Shown here in pieces: positions 45,981-54,979 of a stretch of DNA of 64,000 nt. Position 1 is the first letter of the stretch, and each line of letters begins with the position of its first letter. Source of the DNA: Bradyrhizobium yuanmingense (GTDB lineage Bacteria > Pseudomonadota > Alphaproteobacteria > Rhizobiales > Xanthobacteraceae). The DNA lies in NCBI RefSeq assembly GCF_029167105.1, contig NZ_JARFML010000009.1, positions 186,001 to 250,000 of the forward strand, in the 5' to 3' direction. The notes below the pieces were generated by a model. The model was not told the DNA's origin, made no database searches, and saw only the letters and a program-made list of their open reading frames with translations. The position numbers and the translations under genes are program-made.

Positions 45981-48900
45981 ATGTCAGCATCCGACATCCA
46001 GGTTGGTACCAGGCCCGCAATGGCCTTGCCCGTCCAAATCATCGGACATATTCAGACAGTGATTGGTTGCGGTACGCTTACGCGAGCCAGCGGCATCGCC
46101 ACACTGGCCGTAGCTGGCGCGCCTGTCTATCGGACTGACGTGATAGAGACCGATGCCGACGGACAGATCACAGTTCGCTTCATCGACGGTACTTCCTTCG
46201 ACATCTCCTGCGGCACTCGCGTCTCGCTGAGCGCATTCGTGTTCGAAGCCGAAGGCGAGCCATCGACGGCCCTCCTCGACCTGACCCGAAGGAGCTCCAC
46301 TTCAGCACCAGGCCGGCCGGCAGAAGCCCGGTCTCACCAGCCGAACACGTCAATTGCAGGCATTCGTGCCCGGAGTCACGCAGGCGGGTCCGGAATGCTG
46401 ACGCTTGCAGCATTGACTTTCTCGCTTGGACAAAATGCCGAAGCCGCGGACCCGGACGTCACGCTCCTCGATGACGACTCCATCACTTACAAGGACCTTG
46501 CGCATGGTGCATTCGAGCTCGTGACCAAGGAGCCGATCCCGCGGCGCATCATCGTCGACGATCCCGGCGAGACGATCGTGCTCAGGAAGGTGGGCTCCAG
46601 CATCAGTATCAATCAGGTCACGAACACGGCCGCTCGCATGGACGAGTTGCACGCCGCGCAACAGGACGTGCTCGCCAATCTCGAAGGACAGGGGCCGCAT
46701 GGCTCAAGCACGCCTCCCTTCGTCAAATCCCAGTCACTGCAGCCGATCAATTTCATTCAGCCGGATGCGCCCGCACTGCAAATTGCGCCGAGTACGCTGC
46801 CATTCATCACTCTGGCGTCTCTTGAACCGGCACCACCGAGTCTCAGCACCGGAGCTGGGCCAATTGAGCTCGACACGGTGGTGTTTGATACATTCGCTGC
46901 AACGACAGGAACCTTCAGTGCCAGCGGCGGCAGCGGTGGCGGCAAGCTGAGCTTTGGCGTCGTCGGGGCGAACTCCGGCAATACGGTCCTGGGCGGAGTG
47001 ACATACGATTTGTGGAAGGTAGGTTCCTATGGAGTGCTCTACGTCAACAGCACGAGCGGCGCCTACAGGTTCGAGCCTGACGATGCCGCAATCAACGCGC
47101 TGAAGGCGCCCACGACCGACGGCTTCGTTATCACCGCCTCCAACGGAGTTACCTTCGTCAGCCAGACCTTCACGATCGCCATTAACGGTGTCGACGACGC
47201 CGCAATCATCTCCGGCACCACGACAGGGTCTACGATCGAGGCTGGCGGCATCGCCAACCGAACGCCTGGCACGCCGGTTGCGACCGGCACCCTCACGGAC
47301 ACGGACGTCGACGATCCGCCCAATACATTCACCGCAGTGAGCACGCCAACAGCGAGCGCCGGTGGCTATGGCACCTTCACCATGACGGCCTCCGGCGTGT
47401 GGACCTACACTTTGGACGACGCCAGCCCGGCCGTGCAGAGGCTCAATGCCGGCCAAACGCTAACCGACAGCTTCACGGTGACCACGATCGGAGGCACGCC
47501 CCAGGTGGTCACGATCACCATCCACGGAGCCAGTGATGCAGCGGTCATCTCCGGCGACACGACCGGCGCCGTCACCGAGGCTGGCGGCGTCGCCAATGCA
47601 AATCCCGGCACGCCCATCGCGACCGGCACCCTCACCGATACCGACGTCGACACGATCGCAAATGCATTCACGGCCGTCGACTCGCCGACGGCGAGCGCCG
47701 CCGGCTACGGCACCTTCACCATGACGGCAGCGGGCGTGTGGACCTACACGCTAGACAACGTCAGCAGTGCGGTGCAGGCGCTCAATGGTGGGCAGACACT
47801 GACCGACAGCTTTACGGTGTCGACTCTGGACGGAACCGCCCAAGTAGTGACGATCACCATCCACGGCAGCAACGATGCTGCCGTGATTTCCGGCACAACC
47901 GCCGGATCGGTGACCGAGGCCGGAGGCGTCGCCAACGCGGCACCCGGCGCGCCGAGCGTAACGGGCTCGCTCGTTGCCGCCGACGTCGACAATGCATCCA
48001 ATACTTTCACAACCGTGAGTTCGCCCAAGGCGAGCACGGGTGGTTACGGTACCTATACGATCACCGCGGCCGGCGCGTGGACCTACATGCTCGACAATGC
48101 AAGCGGCGCGGTGCAGGCGCTGAATGTCGGCGACACACTCACCGACAGCTTTACTGTCACTAGCCTCGACGGCACGCCGCAGACGGTGACGATCACCATT
48201 CACGGCAGCAACGACGCGGCCCTCATTTCCGGCACCACGACCGGCTCAGTGACCGAGGCAGGAACCTTCTCGCCCGGCGTTCCCATCGCGACTGGCACGC
48301 TGACCGATACCGACGTCGACAACGCGCCGAATACGTTCACCGCGATCTCTTCACCGACCGCGAGCGATGACGGATACGGCACCTTCACGATGACCGCAGC
48401 CGGCGCATGGACGTACACCCTCGACAACAACAACAGCGTGGTTGAGGCTCTCGATTCCGGCGACACCCTGACCGACACATTCACGGTGACCGCGATCGAC
48501 GGTACCACGCAGACGGTGACCGTCGCCATTCATGGCGCCAGCGATGCCGACCCCAACGATTTTGACAACCTGGCCACCGGATCCGTCGTGATCTCCGATC
48601 CCCCGAACGTGTACGGAACGCCGGGGAGCGAAACCATCGCCGGCGGCGGCGACACAGGTCAGGTCATCTATGCGGGAGCCGGCAGTGATACGGTCAATGG
48701 GACCGGCAAGACGGACGTTCTCTATGGCGGCTCAGGCAATGACACGATCAAGGGCAACGATGGCAATGATGCCATCTACGGCGGCTCGGGAAACGATACG
48801 GTAAACGGCAACAACGGCGCCGATACCATAACCGGCGGATTTGGTGCGGACCAACTCACCGGCAGCAATGGCAACGATCGTTTCGCATATTTGTTCGTCG

Positions 48901-50069
48901 CCGATTCCCGCGCCGGTCAGTTCGACACCATCACCGACTTCGCATCGGGAGCGGACAGGATCGACCTGACCGCCTTCGGCGCGCTCGGGTTTGCCATCCT
49001 GGCGTTGAGCTCAACCAACACGACGGTGCCGCCACATACGATCGCCTGGATCTATGACAGCGCGTCGAACGAAACCATCGTGTACGTCAACCCAACGGAC
49101 CAGACCCTGCAGATCGGCGATTCCAGTCTGCTCGAAATCCATTTGCAGGGGATTGCAACCGTCGATGCCTCGGACTTCATCCTGGCGCCAGCGGCGCCTG
49201 TCGTGGCGGTCGCCAGCGAGCTGACCGACCTCACCGCAACCCTGCAGAGTGATGCGGCCGGGGTAATGACGATCACTTCCGAGATCTCGTCCGACTCCGG
49301 AAGCGGCGACGGCACGCTCCTCGCAGAGAGTCCGGACATCCAGTCAAGCGAGCCGCTCCACAACCTGGATACGCCTTCGGACCAGATCGAACGAACTGAG
49401 TATTCGAGCATCTCCAGTTCGGACCCGATGCAAACGCCCTCGACCGAAACACTCCGCATTGTTGCGGTGGCTCCTTCGGGCAGCGGACCGTCTGCGATAT
49501 CGCAATACGTCGCCGCACCGACGGAGGCCAGTTTTGTCTTCGACCACCTGGCCGGTCCCGACACAGCATTGCTGGCCAAAAGTGGCGCGGTTGCCGGAAG
49601 CGGCCACATGCCTGACATTGCCATCGCCGCGCTGAATTTTGACCAGAATGCCGCCGAACAGCACGCCGGGCGCGGGCTTGCACCGGGGAGCAATGCCGGG
49701 AATCACGGCGCCTCGCCTCAAGGAAACGCCGACGAGGCGGCTCATGCCCACGGTCGTCCCAACGATGGAATGGCAGAGACGACGCTCAATCCGAGCCTTC
49801 TGAAGTCGTCGAGCGGAGGCGCCAACCATTCGCTTGCGAGCGAGACGCAGCAGCTCGGCGACTCATTCCAGTTCAAGGATAACGCTTCGCAGGGCTCACA
49901 GCAGAGCGTGGTGCCGGATCATCTGGACTTCGCCGGTCATCCCGGCCACGCTGGAGGGTTCCACAGGCTCGAACTGGCGTTCACGCCTGAACCATCTCCG
50001 CCCGATGTTGATCCGCCTCATGGCCCAAGTCCGGCTCACGGCCACGGCTTGCACGATCTGATCTTGTGA
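45981..50069 (+). CDS. Giant surface protein: FecR-like, VCBS repeats, RTX
   Basis: A 1362-residue protein. It has an N-terminal FecR-like domain (about residues 20-105: VAGAPVYRTDVIETDADGQI and DGTSFDISCGTRV) and a linker. Four VCBS-type repeats of about 113 residues follow (about 405-855), then RTX nonapeptide repeats (about 915-975: GGSGNDTIKGNDGNDAIYGG). A long Ser/Pro/His-rich tail ends the protein. RTX repeats bind calcium and usually mark type I secreted proteins; VCBS repeats occur in adhesins. No secretion genes are in the window. It may be a surface adhesin (inference). It is divergent from a FecR-domain gene. Confidence 0.9.
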   Translation: MSASDIQVGTRPAMALPVQIIGHIQTVIGCGTLTRASGIATLAVAGAPVYRTDVIETDADGQITVRFIDGTSFDISCGTRVSLSAFVFEAEGEPSTALLDLTRRSSTSAPGRPAEARSHQPNTSIAGIRARSHAGGSGMLTLAALTFSLGQNAEAADPDVTLLDDDSITYKDLAHGAFELVTKEPIPRRIIVDDPGETIVLRKVGSSISINQVTNTAARMDELHAAQQDVLANLEGQGPHGSSTPPFVKSQSLQPINFIQPDAPALQIAPSTLPFITLASLEPAPPSLSTGAGPIELDTVVFDTFAATTGTFSASGGSGGGKLSFGVVGANSGNTVLGGVTYDLWKVGSYGVLYVNSTSGAYRFEPDDAAINALKAPTTDGFVITASNGVTFVSQTFTIAINGVDDAAIISGTTTGSTIEAGGIANRTPGTPVATGTLTDTDVDDPPNTFTAVSTPTASAGGYGTFTMTASGVWTYTLDDASPAVQRLNAGQTLTDSFTVTTIGGTPQVVTITIHGASDAAVISGDTTGAVTEAGGVANANPGTPIATGTLTDTDVDTIANAFTAVDSPTASAAGYGTFTMTAAGVWTYTLDNVSSAVQALNGGQTLTDSFTVSTLDGTAQVVTITIHGSNDAAVISGTTAGSVTEAGGVANAAPGAPSVTGSLVAADVDNASNTFTTVSSPKASTGGYGTYTITAAGAWTYMLDNASGAVQALNVGDTLTDSFTVTSLDGTPQTVTITIHGSNDAALISGTTTGSVTEAGTFSPGVPIATGTLTDTDVDNAPNTFTAISSPTASDDGYGTFTMTAAGAWTYTLDNNNSVVEALDSGDTLTDTFTVTAIDGTTQTVTVAIHGASDADPNDFDNLATGSVVISDPPNVYGTPGSETIAGGGDTGQVIYAGAGSDTVNGTGKTDVLYGGSGNDTIKGNDGNDAIYGGSGNDTVNGNNGADTITGGFGADQLTGSNGNDRFAYLFVADSRAGQFDTITDFASGADRIDLTAFGALGFAILALSSTNTTVPPHTIAWIYDSASNETIVYVNPTDQTLQIGDSSLLEIHLQGIATVDASDFILAPAAPVVAVASELTDLTATLQSDAAGVMTITSEISSDSGSGDGTLLAESPDIQSSEPLHNLDTPSDQIERTEYSSISSSDPMQTPSTETLRIVAVAPSGSGPSAISQYVAAPTEASFVFDHLAGPDTALLAKSGAVAGSGHMPDIAIAALNFDQNAAEQHAGRGLAPGSNAGNHGASPQGNADEAAHAHGRPNDGMAETTLNPSLLKSSSGGANHSLASETQQLGDSFQFKDNASQGSQQSVVPDHLDFAGHPGHAGGFHRLELAFTPEPSPPDVDPPHGPSPAHGHGLHDLIL
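47196..48542 (+). repeat. Tandem coding repeats (VCBS units)
   Basis: Four units start at the D-A codons 47196, 47535, 47874 and 48213 and the next boundary is at 48543, giving periods of 339, 339, 339 and 330 bp. Each carries the ISGTTTGSVTEAG...TGTLTDTDVD...GTFTMTAAGVWTYTLDN pattern. High identity at DNA level suggests recent duplication or gene conversion. Confidence 0.9.
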
Positions 50070-50090
50070 CGCCCCGAGCCAACGGGCTCT

Positions 50091-50288
50091 TCAGTGTTGC
50101 TTCCCGGCGCCATCGGGCGCCGAGGAGCTCTCTTCGCCAAGAGAAGATTGATCATCGTTGCCGACCTCGCCATCCGGCGGCGCGGCATGCTGATGGCTTA
50201 GTGCGGATGTCCATGCGGATGTCATCGCCGCTATGATCATCCGGTTGACGGCCTCGATGACGCGTTCTGCTGCGGACGAGTAGTTCAT
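50091..50288 (-). CDS. Small hypothetical protein (65 aa)
   Basis: It begins MNYSSAAERVIEAVNRMIIA and ends SAPDGAGKQH. An amphipathic helix comes first, then a Ser/Asp/Glu-rich tail. GCAGGAGGAGGGCC just before the ATG decides the start. It converges closely on the giant protein gene (21-base gap with a small GAGCC/GGCTC hairpin). No family was recognised. Confidence 0.5.
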   Translation of the reverse strand: MNYSSAAERVIEAVNRMIIAAMTSAWTSALSHQHAAPPDGEVGNDDQSSLGEESSSAPDGAGKQH

Positions 50289-50567
50289 GGCCCTCCTCCT
50301 GCGCTGCCGACTGCGAATGACCGAAGCGTAGGACGTCGCCTTGAGCACCACTGTACGCCACTTCACACCTGCGCGCGTCAAGTCATCGCAGTCCCGGAGG
50401 ATGCCGCCTGCCCCGGCTGCATCCGCCACGGGATTCTGATTTCCACCTTGACGAGTTGCTGAGCGCGCGCACTCACAACCTTCGGCTCGTTGCGGTTCGC
50501 GCGCGACTCTGAATCAGATGTGAGTCTCGGCGATGCAAATCGCATTGGTTAGCTCTGGGGGTAATCA

Positions 50568-50807
50568 ATGAGCGGAGAAGCCGGTTGCATTGTGTGTAGC
50601 AGAGCAAGAGCGGTCGTCGCGATCGTCCCGATTGCCAGAGGATATGCCCTGAAGACATATGAATGCGCCTGTTGCCACAGCACCCTGCAGCTCGTGACCC
50701 GCGTCTCAAAGGCGGCGCTGATCAAGCAGCAGGTCAATATCCTCGCCCAGATGGAGCAGCAGTTGCGCCCGCCTGTTCGCAGGGTGCAACAGGCCTTTGC
50801 GAATTAG
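50568..50807 (+). CDS. Small zinc-ribbon-like hypothetical protein (79 aa)
   Basis: It begins MSGEAGCIVCSRARAVVAIV. Two cysteine pairs (CIVC and CACC in YECACCHSTLQLVTR) suggest a small metal-binding fold, followed by a helix (SKAALIKQQVNILAQMEQQL). GGGGG lies before the ATG. I recall short proteins of this CxxC...YEC style in Bradyrhizobium, without a function. Confidence 0.5.
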   Translation: MSGEAGCIVCSRARAVVAIVPIARGYALKTYECACCHSTLQLVTRVSKAALIKQQVNILAQMEQQLRPPVRRVQQAFAN

Positions 50808-50835
50808 GCGCACGAGGCATTTCGCTGGGCTTCAG

Positions 50836-50868
50836 TCGAACGACCGCGCGACAGCGCGCGGATTCGAG
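50836..50868. terminator. Hairpin between convergent genes
   Basis: CCGCGCG (50844-50850) pairs with CGCGCGG (50855-50861), with outer TCGAA/TTCGA extension. It lies between the zinc-ribbon gene and motE and may terminate either transcript; no T-tract. Confidence 0.4.
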
Positions 50869-50871
50869 CCC

Positions 50872-51630
50872 TCAATTTGGCTTTTGCGTCGGCTTGCCGT
50901 CGATCTTGGGCAATTCGCCGGCCGAGGCAGACTGATCGCCGCCGCCATTGGCGCGGCGGGCCATCTCGACGGTCAGCCGCTCGGCGGCTTCCGATGACAT
51001 CAGGCCCAGGATGTCCGACATCTTGCGCGGCGCGATCGCCGAGGCGATCTCGATCAGCACGCCCATTTCGAGCCGGTCGAACACCCGCGCGGCATCCTTG
51101 GGCTTCATGCCCTCGTACATGGTCACGAGGCCCTTCATGCGCTGGGCTTCGGCGGCCTTCTGCTCGGCCTGGGTTGCGGAGATGCGGGTTTCCACCGCCT
51201 TCATCTCCTCGACCTTGGTCTCGATGCGCTTCTCGGCCGACTTGAGCAGGCTTTCGCGGATGTCGATCTCGCGCTGGCGCGCCTCGATCTCCTGCCGCCG
51301 CGCCTGCAGCCGTTCCAGGACCGCGCGCTCCGAGGCCGAGATCTGCGGCTGGGTCTCGTCGATCTTGACCGGGGTGCCGCCCTCCATCTTGGTCTCGGGT
51401 GCCGCCGGCTTCGGTGGTTCCTTCGGCGCGCTCGATCCCGTGATGTCGAGATCGTCGCGGCCGGTCGGGAAATTCAGGTTCTCTTCCGCCCAGGATTTCT
51501 TGCTCAGGTTCGGCTTGTAGTCGAAGACATAGCCGCCGTTGATCGCGAGGCCCGCCACCTTCAGCGTGGCGAGGCCGGCGACGGCGACCAGGACGACCGG
51601 AATGACGCGGATGTTACGAAAGGACTTCAT
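50872..51630 (-). CDS. motE: MotE-family flagellar motor protein
   Basis: A 252-residue protein with one N-terminal membrane segment (VIPVVLVAVAGLATLKVAGL), a Pro-rich linker, a coiled coil (about residues 100-170) and a C-terminal MgtE_N-like helical domain (MYEGMKPKDAARVFDRLEMG). In Sinorhizobium, MotE is a periplasmic chaperone of MotC. It is the last gene of the leftward fliL-fliM-DUF6468 run, 25 bases after the DUF6468 gene. Confidence 0.85.
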   Translation of the reverse strand: MKSFRNIRVIPVVLVAVAGLATLKVAGLAINGGYVFDYKPNLSKKSWAEENLNFPTGRDDLDITGSSAPKEPPKPAAPETKMEGGTPVKIDETQPQISASERAVLERLQARRQEIEARQREIDIRESLLKSAEKRIETKVEEMKAVETRISATQAEQKAAEAQRMKGLVTMYEGMKPKDAARVFDRLEMGVLIEIASAIAPRKMSDILGLMSSEAAERLTVEMARRANGGGDQSASAGELPKIDGKPTQKPN

Positions 51631-51655
51631 ACCCTGACTTCATGCGGCAAGGACT

Positions 51656-52102
51656 TCATGCGGCAAGCCCGTTGGATCGTCGGCGCTCGGAGAAGGCTTC
51701 GGCGGCCGCCGCCACCGCCTTCGCGGACGACGGCTTGGGCGCGGCCGCGGCGACCGTCTCCGGATTGGTGACGGGACGCGCGGCGATCGCGATCTTGGAC
51801 AGGCGCCGCACCACGTTGTCGGCCTCGCCGAGCTGCTTGTAGAGCTGATCCGACATCTGCGTCGCGGCGGCGAGCTGGCTGCCAAGGTTCTCGTTGACGT
51901 CGCGCACGGCAAGCTTCAGCCCGCCGATCGCGCGCTCGGCGATCTCGGTCGCGGTGATCAGCTCGGCGATGACGGCCTTCAGCGAATGCTCGTCCGCCTT
52001 CAGCCGCCTCAAGCGCTTGTTGAGCGTGACGCAGTAGACGATCGTCAGCATCAGCAGGATAGCCACCAGCGTCTCGATCGCCAGTCCCAGGGAGTGGTTC
52101 AT
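51656..52102 (-). CDS. DUF6468 membrane protein of the flagellar operon
   Basis: A 148-residue protein with one N-terminal transmembrane segment (GLAIETLVAILLMLTIVYCV) and a coiled-coil region (RLRRLKADEHSLKAVIAELI). An Ala-rich tail follows. The start ATG overlaps the fliM stop (ATGA), and GGAGGCCCC lies before it. It matches the DUF6468 proteins found after fliM in alphaproteobacteria; the role in motility is unknown. Confidence 0.8.
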   Translation of the reverse strand: MNHSLGLAIETLVAILLMLTIVYCVTLNKRLRRLKADEHSLKAVIAELITATEIAERAIGGLKLAVRDVNENLGSQLAAATQMSDQLYKQLGEADNVVRRLSKIAIAARPVTNPETVAAAAPKPSSAKAVAAAAEAFSERRRSNGLAA

Positions 52103-53301
52103 GGGGCCTCCATCATCTTGTTCTGCTCGTCCACCTTCTCGAACATCGCAAGTGTCGTACTTGGCTTGCGCAAGGGTTTCGTCACACGGATCGCCACGCG
52201 GTCGCCGACCCGGCCCATCCGCCCCTCGGTCAGCGTGACGTCGCCGCAGCGCACGGTGACGTTGGCGTCGGCGCGCATGTCGAGCGGCAGCGTGTCGCCC
52301 ACCTTGAGCCGCATCAGCTGCTTGAGCGGAATGTCGGCCTCGTAGAGCACGGCGTCGACGGCGATCTCGGCCTGCACGATCTCGGTGGCGAAGTGGCCCT
52401 CCCAGACCGGGTCGCGGCCGAACTTTTCGCCCATGAACATCTGGAGCAGGACGCCCCGGATCGGCTCGATGGTCGCGTAGGGCAGCAGCAGCTCGATGTT
52501 GCCGCCGCGGTCTTCCATGTCGATGCGCAGGCGCACCAGGATCGCGGCGTTGGCGGGACGGCTGATCGCGGCGAAACGCGGATTGGTCTCGAGCCGGTCG
52601 ATCGAGAATGTCACCGGCGATAGCGGCCGGAACGCCTGCTCGGCGTCGGCCAGCACCACCTCGACCAGCCGCTTGACCAGCTCGGTTTCGATCGTGGTGT
52701 AGGGCCGGCCCTCGATGCGCAGCTGGCTGGTGCCGCGGCGGCCGCCGAGCAGCACGTCGATCATCGAATAGATCAGGTTGGAATCGACCGTCGCCATGCC
52801 GAAGTTCTCCCACTCCTCGGCCTTGAAGACGGTGAGGACGGCGGGCAGCGGGATCGAGTTCATGTAGTCGCCGAAGCGCACCGAGGTGATGCGGTCGAGC
52901 GAGACTTCGACGTTGTCGGAGGTGAAATTGCGCAAGGAAGTCGTCATCAACCGCACCAGGCGATCGAAGACGATTTCGAGCATCGGCAGGCGCTCGTAGG
53001 AGACCATCGCCGAATCGATGATCGCGCGAATGCCGGAATGGTCGTCGAGCGTGACGTCGCCGACGGTGAAGCCGAGGAGATTGTCGATCTCCTCCTGGGA
53101 CAACACCCGCTCGCCGGAGTTCTTGCCGGTGCCGAGATCGCGGCTGCCGTCCTCGACCATGGCGGCCCATTGCAGGGCCATGGTCTCCGACAGCTCGTTC
53201 TCGGCGGCAGCCTTAGCCGCCTCGGCGGGATCCTCGCTATCGAGCGAGGCCTCCCACTGGGCGGCAATTGCATCCTGGTCGACTTGGTCGTTGCCCGCCA
53301 T
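52099..53301 (-). CDS. fliM: Flagellar motor switch protein FliM
   Basis: A 400-residue C-ring protein. An N-terminal acidic stretch is followed by LSQEEIDNLLGF, which precedes the CheC-like middle domain, and a C-terminal SpoA domain (MRLKVGDTLPLDMRADANVT, RVAIRVTKPLRKPS). The protein binds FliG and FliN, and in other bacteria CheY-P. It lies 19 bases after fliL, and its stop overlaps the next start. Confidence 0.96.
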   Translation of the reverse strand: MAGNDQVDQDAIAAQWEASLDSEDPAEAAKAAAENELSETMALQWAAMVEDGSRDLGTGKNSGERVLSQEEIDNLLGFTVGDVTLDDHSGIRAIIDSAMVSYERLPMLEIVFDRLVRLMTTSLRNFTSDNVEVSLDRITSVRFGDYMNSIPLPAVLTVFKAEEWENFGMATVDSNLIYSMIDVLLGGRRGTSQLRIEGRPYTTIETELVKRLVEVVLADAEQAFRPLSPVTFSIDRLETNPRFAAISRPANAAILVRLRIDMEDRGGNIELLLPYATIEPIRGVLLQMFMGEKFGRDPVWEGHFATEIVQAEIAVDAVLYEADIPLKQLMRLKVGDTLPLDMRADANVTVRCGDVTLTEGRMGRVGDRVAIRVTKPLRKPSTTLAMFEKVDEQNKMMEAP

Positions 53302-53320
53302 GATCCCTAGCCCGTCATGC

Positions 53321-53818
53321 TCACTGGACCACGACTTCCTTGAACAGCACGGCGCTGACCTGGATCGGGGCGACCGCCGCGTTGACGCGCTTGGTCAGCT
53401 CCTCCTTGAGGCGGAAGATGCCGGCCGAACCGTTGAGGTCGGACGGGCGCAGCTCGCGCACATAGGTCTGGAAGATGTCGGTGACGCGCGGCATCGTCGG
53501 CTTGATCGCCTCGATCTGCTTCTCTTCCTTCAGCTCCAGCACGATCTTCAACCGCAGATATTGCACGCGCTCGCCGGGCGAACCGGCGAGGTTGACCATC
53601 AGGTCGGGAACGTCGACGAAGGCAGGCGGCTTCGGCGGCGGCGCGGCCTCGGCATGATGCTCATCGCCGCCATGACGGAAAAAAAAGAACCAGGTCGCGG
53701 CGCCGCCGCCGATCACGGCGAGCACGCCGATGACCATGATGATGAGCTTGAGCTTGTTCTTCGGCGGAGCGGCTTCCGCGCCCTCGGCGGCTGCGCCGCC
53801 TTCCTCATTCTCTGCCAT
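53321..53818 (-). CDS. fliL: Flagellar basal-body-associated protein FliL
   Basis: A 165-residue protein with a cytoplasmic Ala/Glu-rich N-terminus, one transmembrane segment (LKLIIMVIGVLAVIGGGAAT) and a periplasmic FliL domain ending in AVLFKEVVVQ. It supports stator function. It is the first gene of the leftward fliL-fliM-DUF6468-motE operon. A CtrA-like octamer lies about 120 bases upstream. Confidence 0.93.
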   Translation of the reverse strand: MAENEEGGAAAEGAEAAPPKNKLKLIIMVIGVLAVIGGGAATWFFFFRHGGDEHHAEAAPPPKPPAFVDVPDLMVNLAGSPGERVQYLRLKIVLELKEEKQIEAIKPTMPRVTDIFQTYVRELRPSDLNGSAGIFRLKEELTKRVNAAVAPIQVSAVLFKEVVVQ

Positions 53819-53939
53819 GGTTGCCGCGCCCGTTCATCTCTTAAAGGGGTCGAAAGAGCGAAGCCTCCTGGCAGACAACGACGCGATACGAATGCCCCAG
53901 CGCAATGCGCTCCTCTGATGCGCAAACGCTACGGTAATA

Positions 53940-53947
53940 ATGGTTAA
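53940..53947 (-). promoter_or_regulatory. CtrA-like octamer between fliL and flgF
   Basis: The minus strand reads TTAACCAT, the short form reported for rhizobial CtrA sites. It lies about 122 bases upstream of fliL in the 383-base divergent region. The second half-site of the long form is not conserved, so support is weak. Confidence 0.4.
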
Positions 53948-54074
53948 CGGAATCTTTCGATTGGGCCCCTGCTAGGAAAAATCTGCCGGGCAAACATGGC
54001 TAACAGAACCTTTCTGCCGCCCATTCGCGCCCGTAAAAAATCGGCAAAACATTGAAAACAAACATCTTTTTCGG

Positions 54075-54091
54075 TTGGCACGGCTTTCGCT
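54075..54091 (+). promoter_or_regulatory. Sigma-54 promoter before flgF
   Basis: TTGGCACGGCTTTCGCT matches the -24/-12 sigma-54 consensus (GG-N10-GC) with one mismatch in the -12 element. It lies about 111 bases upstream of the flgF start. In Caulobacter the rod and hook operons use sigma-54 with FlbD. Confidence 0.75.
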
Positions 54092-54201
54092 GAGAGAGGC
54101 CCGAGACCTCACGGCTTGGGAGAGCCCGACGGTCTCGGTCACGGGGTCCGCCAAGGCGCTTGGGAGAGCGAAATGGCAGATCCGCTCAGGGGAGATTTCC
54201 G

Positions 54202-54963
54202 ATGCAGAACGCGCGTCTGATCGGCTTGTCACGGCAGATGACGTTGGAGCGGCAGATGGATGTCATCGCCAACAACGTCGCCAATGCCAACACCAACGGC
54301 TTCAAGTCGGACCATTCGCTGTTCGAGGAATATCTGAACTCGAACGCGCGTGAGGACAATTTCATCGGCCGCGACCGCCGGGTCTCCTATGTCCAGGACC
54401 GCGGCACGTTCCGCAACATCAGCCAGGGGCCGCTGGAGCCGACCAACAATCCGCTCGACATGGCGATCAACGGCGGCGCCTATTTCGCGGTGCAGTCCAA
54501 CGGCGGCGAGTTCTATACCCGCGACGGCAAGTTCTCGCTCAATAGCACCGGCCAGCTCGTCACCGCCGACGGCAATCTCGTGCTCGGCAATGCCGGCCCG
54601 ATCACCTTTCAGCCGACCGACCACGACATCAACGTCGCGCCCGACGGCACCGTCACGGTGCTCGAGGGCACGGCGCGAACCGACTCGATCCGCGGCAAGA
54701 TCCGCATGGTCTCGTTCGACGATCCGGCCAAGCTGACCAAGCTCGGCGCCAATCTCTATGCCGCCGGCTCGGCGAACCAGCAGCCCGACACCAAGTCCAC
54801 CCTGCAGCAGGGCTATGTCGAGAAGTCGAACGTGAATGCGGTCGGCGAGATGACCCGCATGGTCGAGGTGATGCGCAGCTACGCCGCGGTCGCCAACCTG
54901 CTGCAGCAGCAGAGCGACCTCCACAAATCGGCGATCGAGAAGCTCGCCGACGTTCCGGCCTGA
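54202..54963 (+). CDS. flgF: Flagellar proximal rod protein FlgF
   Basis: A 253-residue rod protein. The N-terminal MQNARLIGLSRQM and MDVIANNVANANTNGFKS motif and the C-terminal EVMRSYAAVANLLQQQSDLH are the conserved coiled-coil ends of axial proteins. ATG 54202 was chosen (GGGGAG upstream). It is the first gene of flgF-flgG-flgA-flgH, downstream of a sigma-54 promoter. Confidence 0.96.
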   Translation: MQNARLIGLSRQMTLERQMDVIANNVANANTNGFKSDHSLFEEYLNSNAREDNFIGRDRRVSYVQDRGTFRNISQGPLEPTNNPLDMAINGGAYFAVQSNGGEFYTRDGKFSLNSTGQLVTADGNLVLGNAGPITFQPTDHDINVAPDGTVTVLEGTARTDSIRGKIRMVSFDDPAKLTKLGANLYAAGSANQQPDTKSTLQQGYVEKSNVNAVGEMTRMVEVMRSYAAVANLLQQQSDLHKSAIEKLADVPA

Positions 54964-54979
54964 TTGAAGGAGAACTGAG

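Noticed and set aside
47196..48542. A CRISPR-like array
   Set aside because: The repeats are 339 bp, in frame and coding for VCBS domains, not short repeats with unique spacers.
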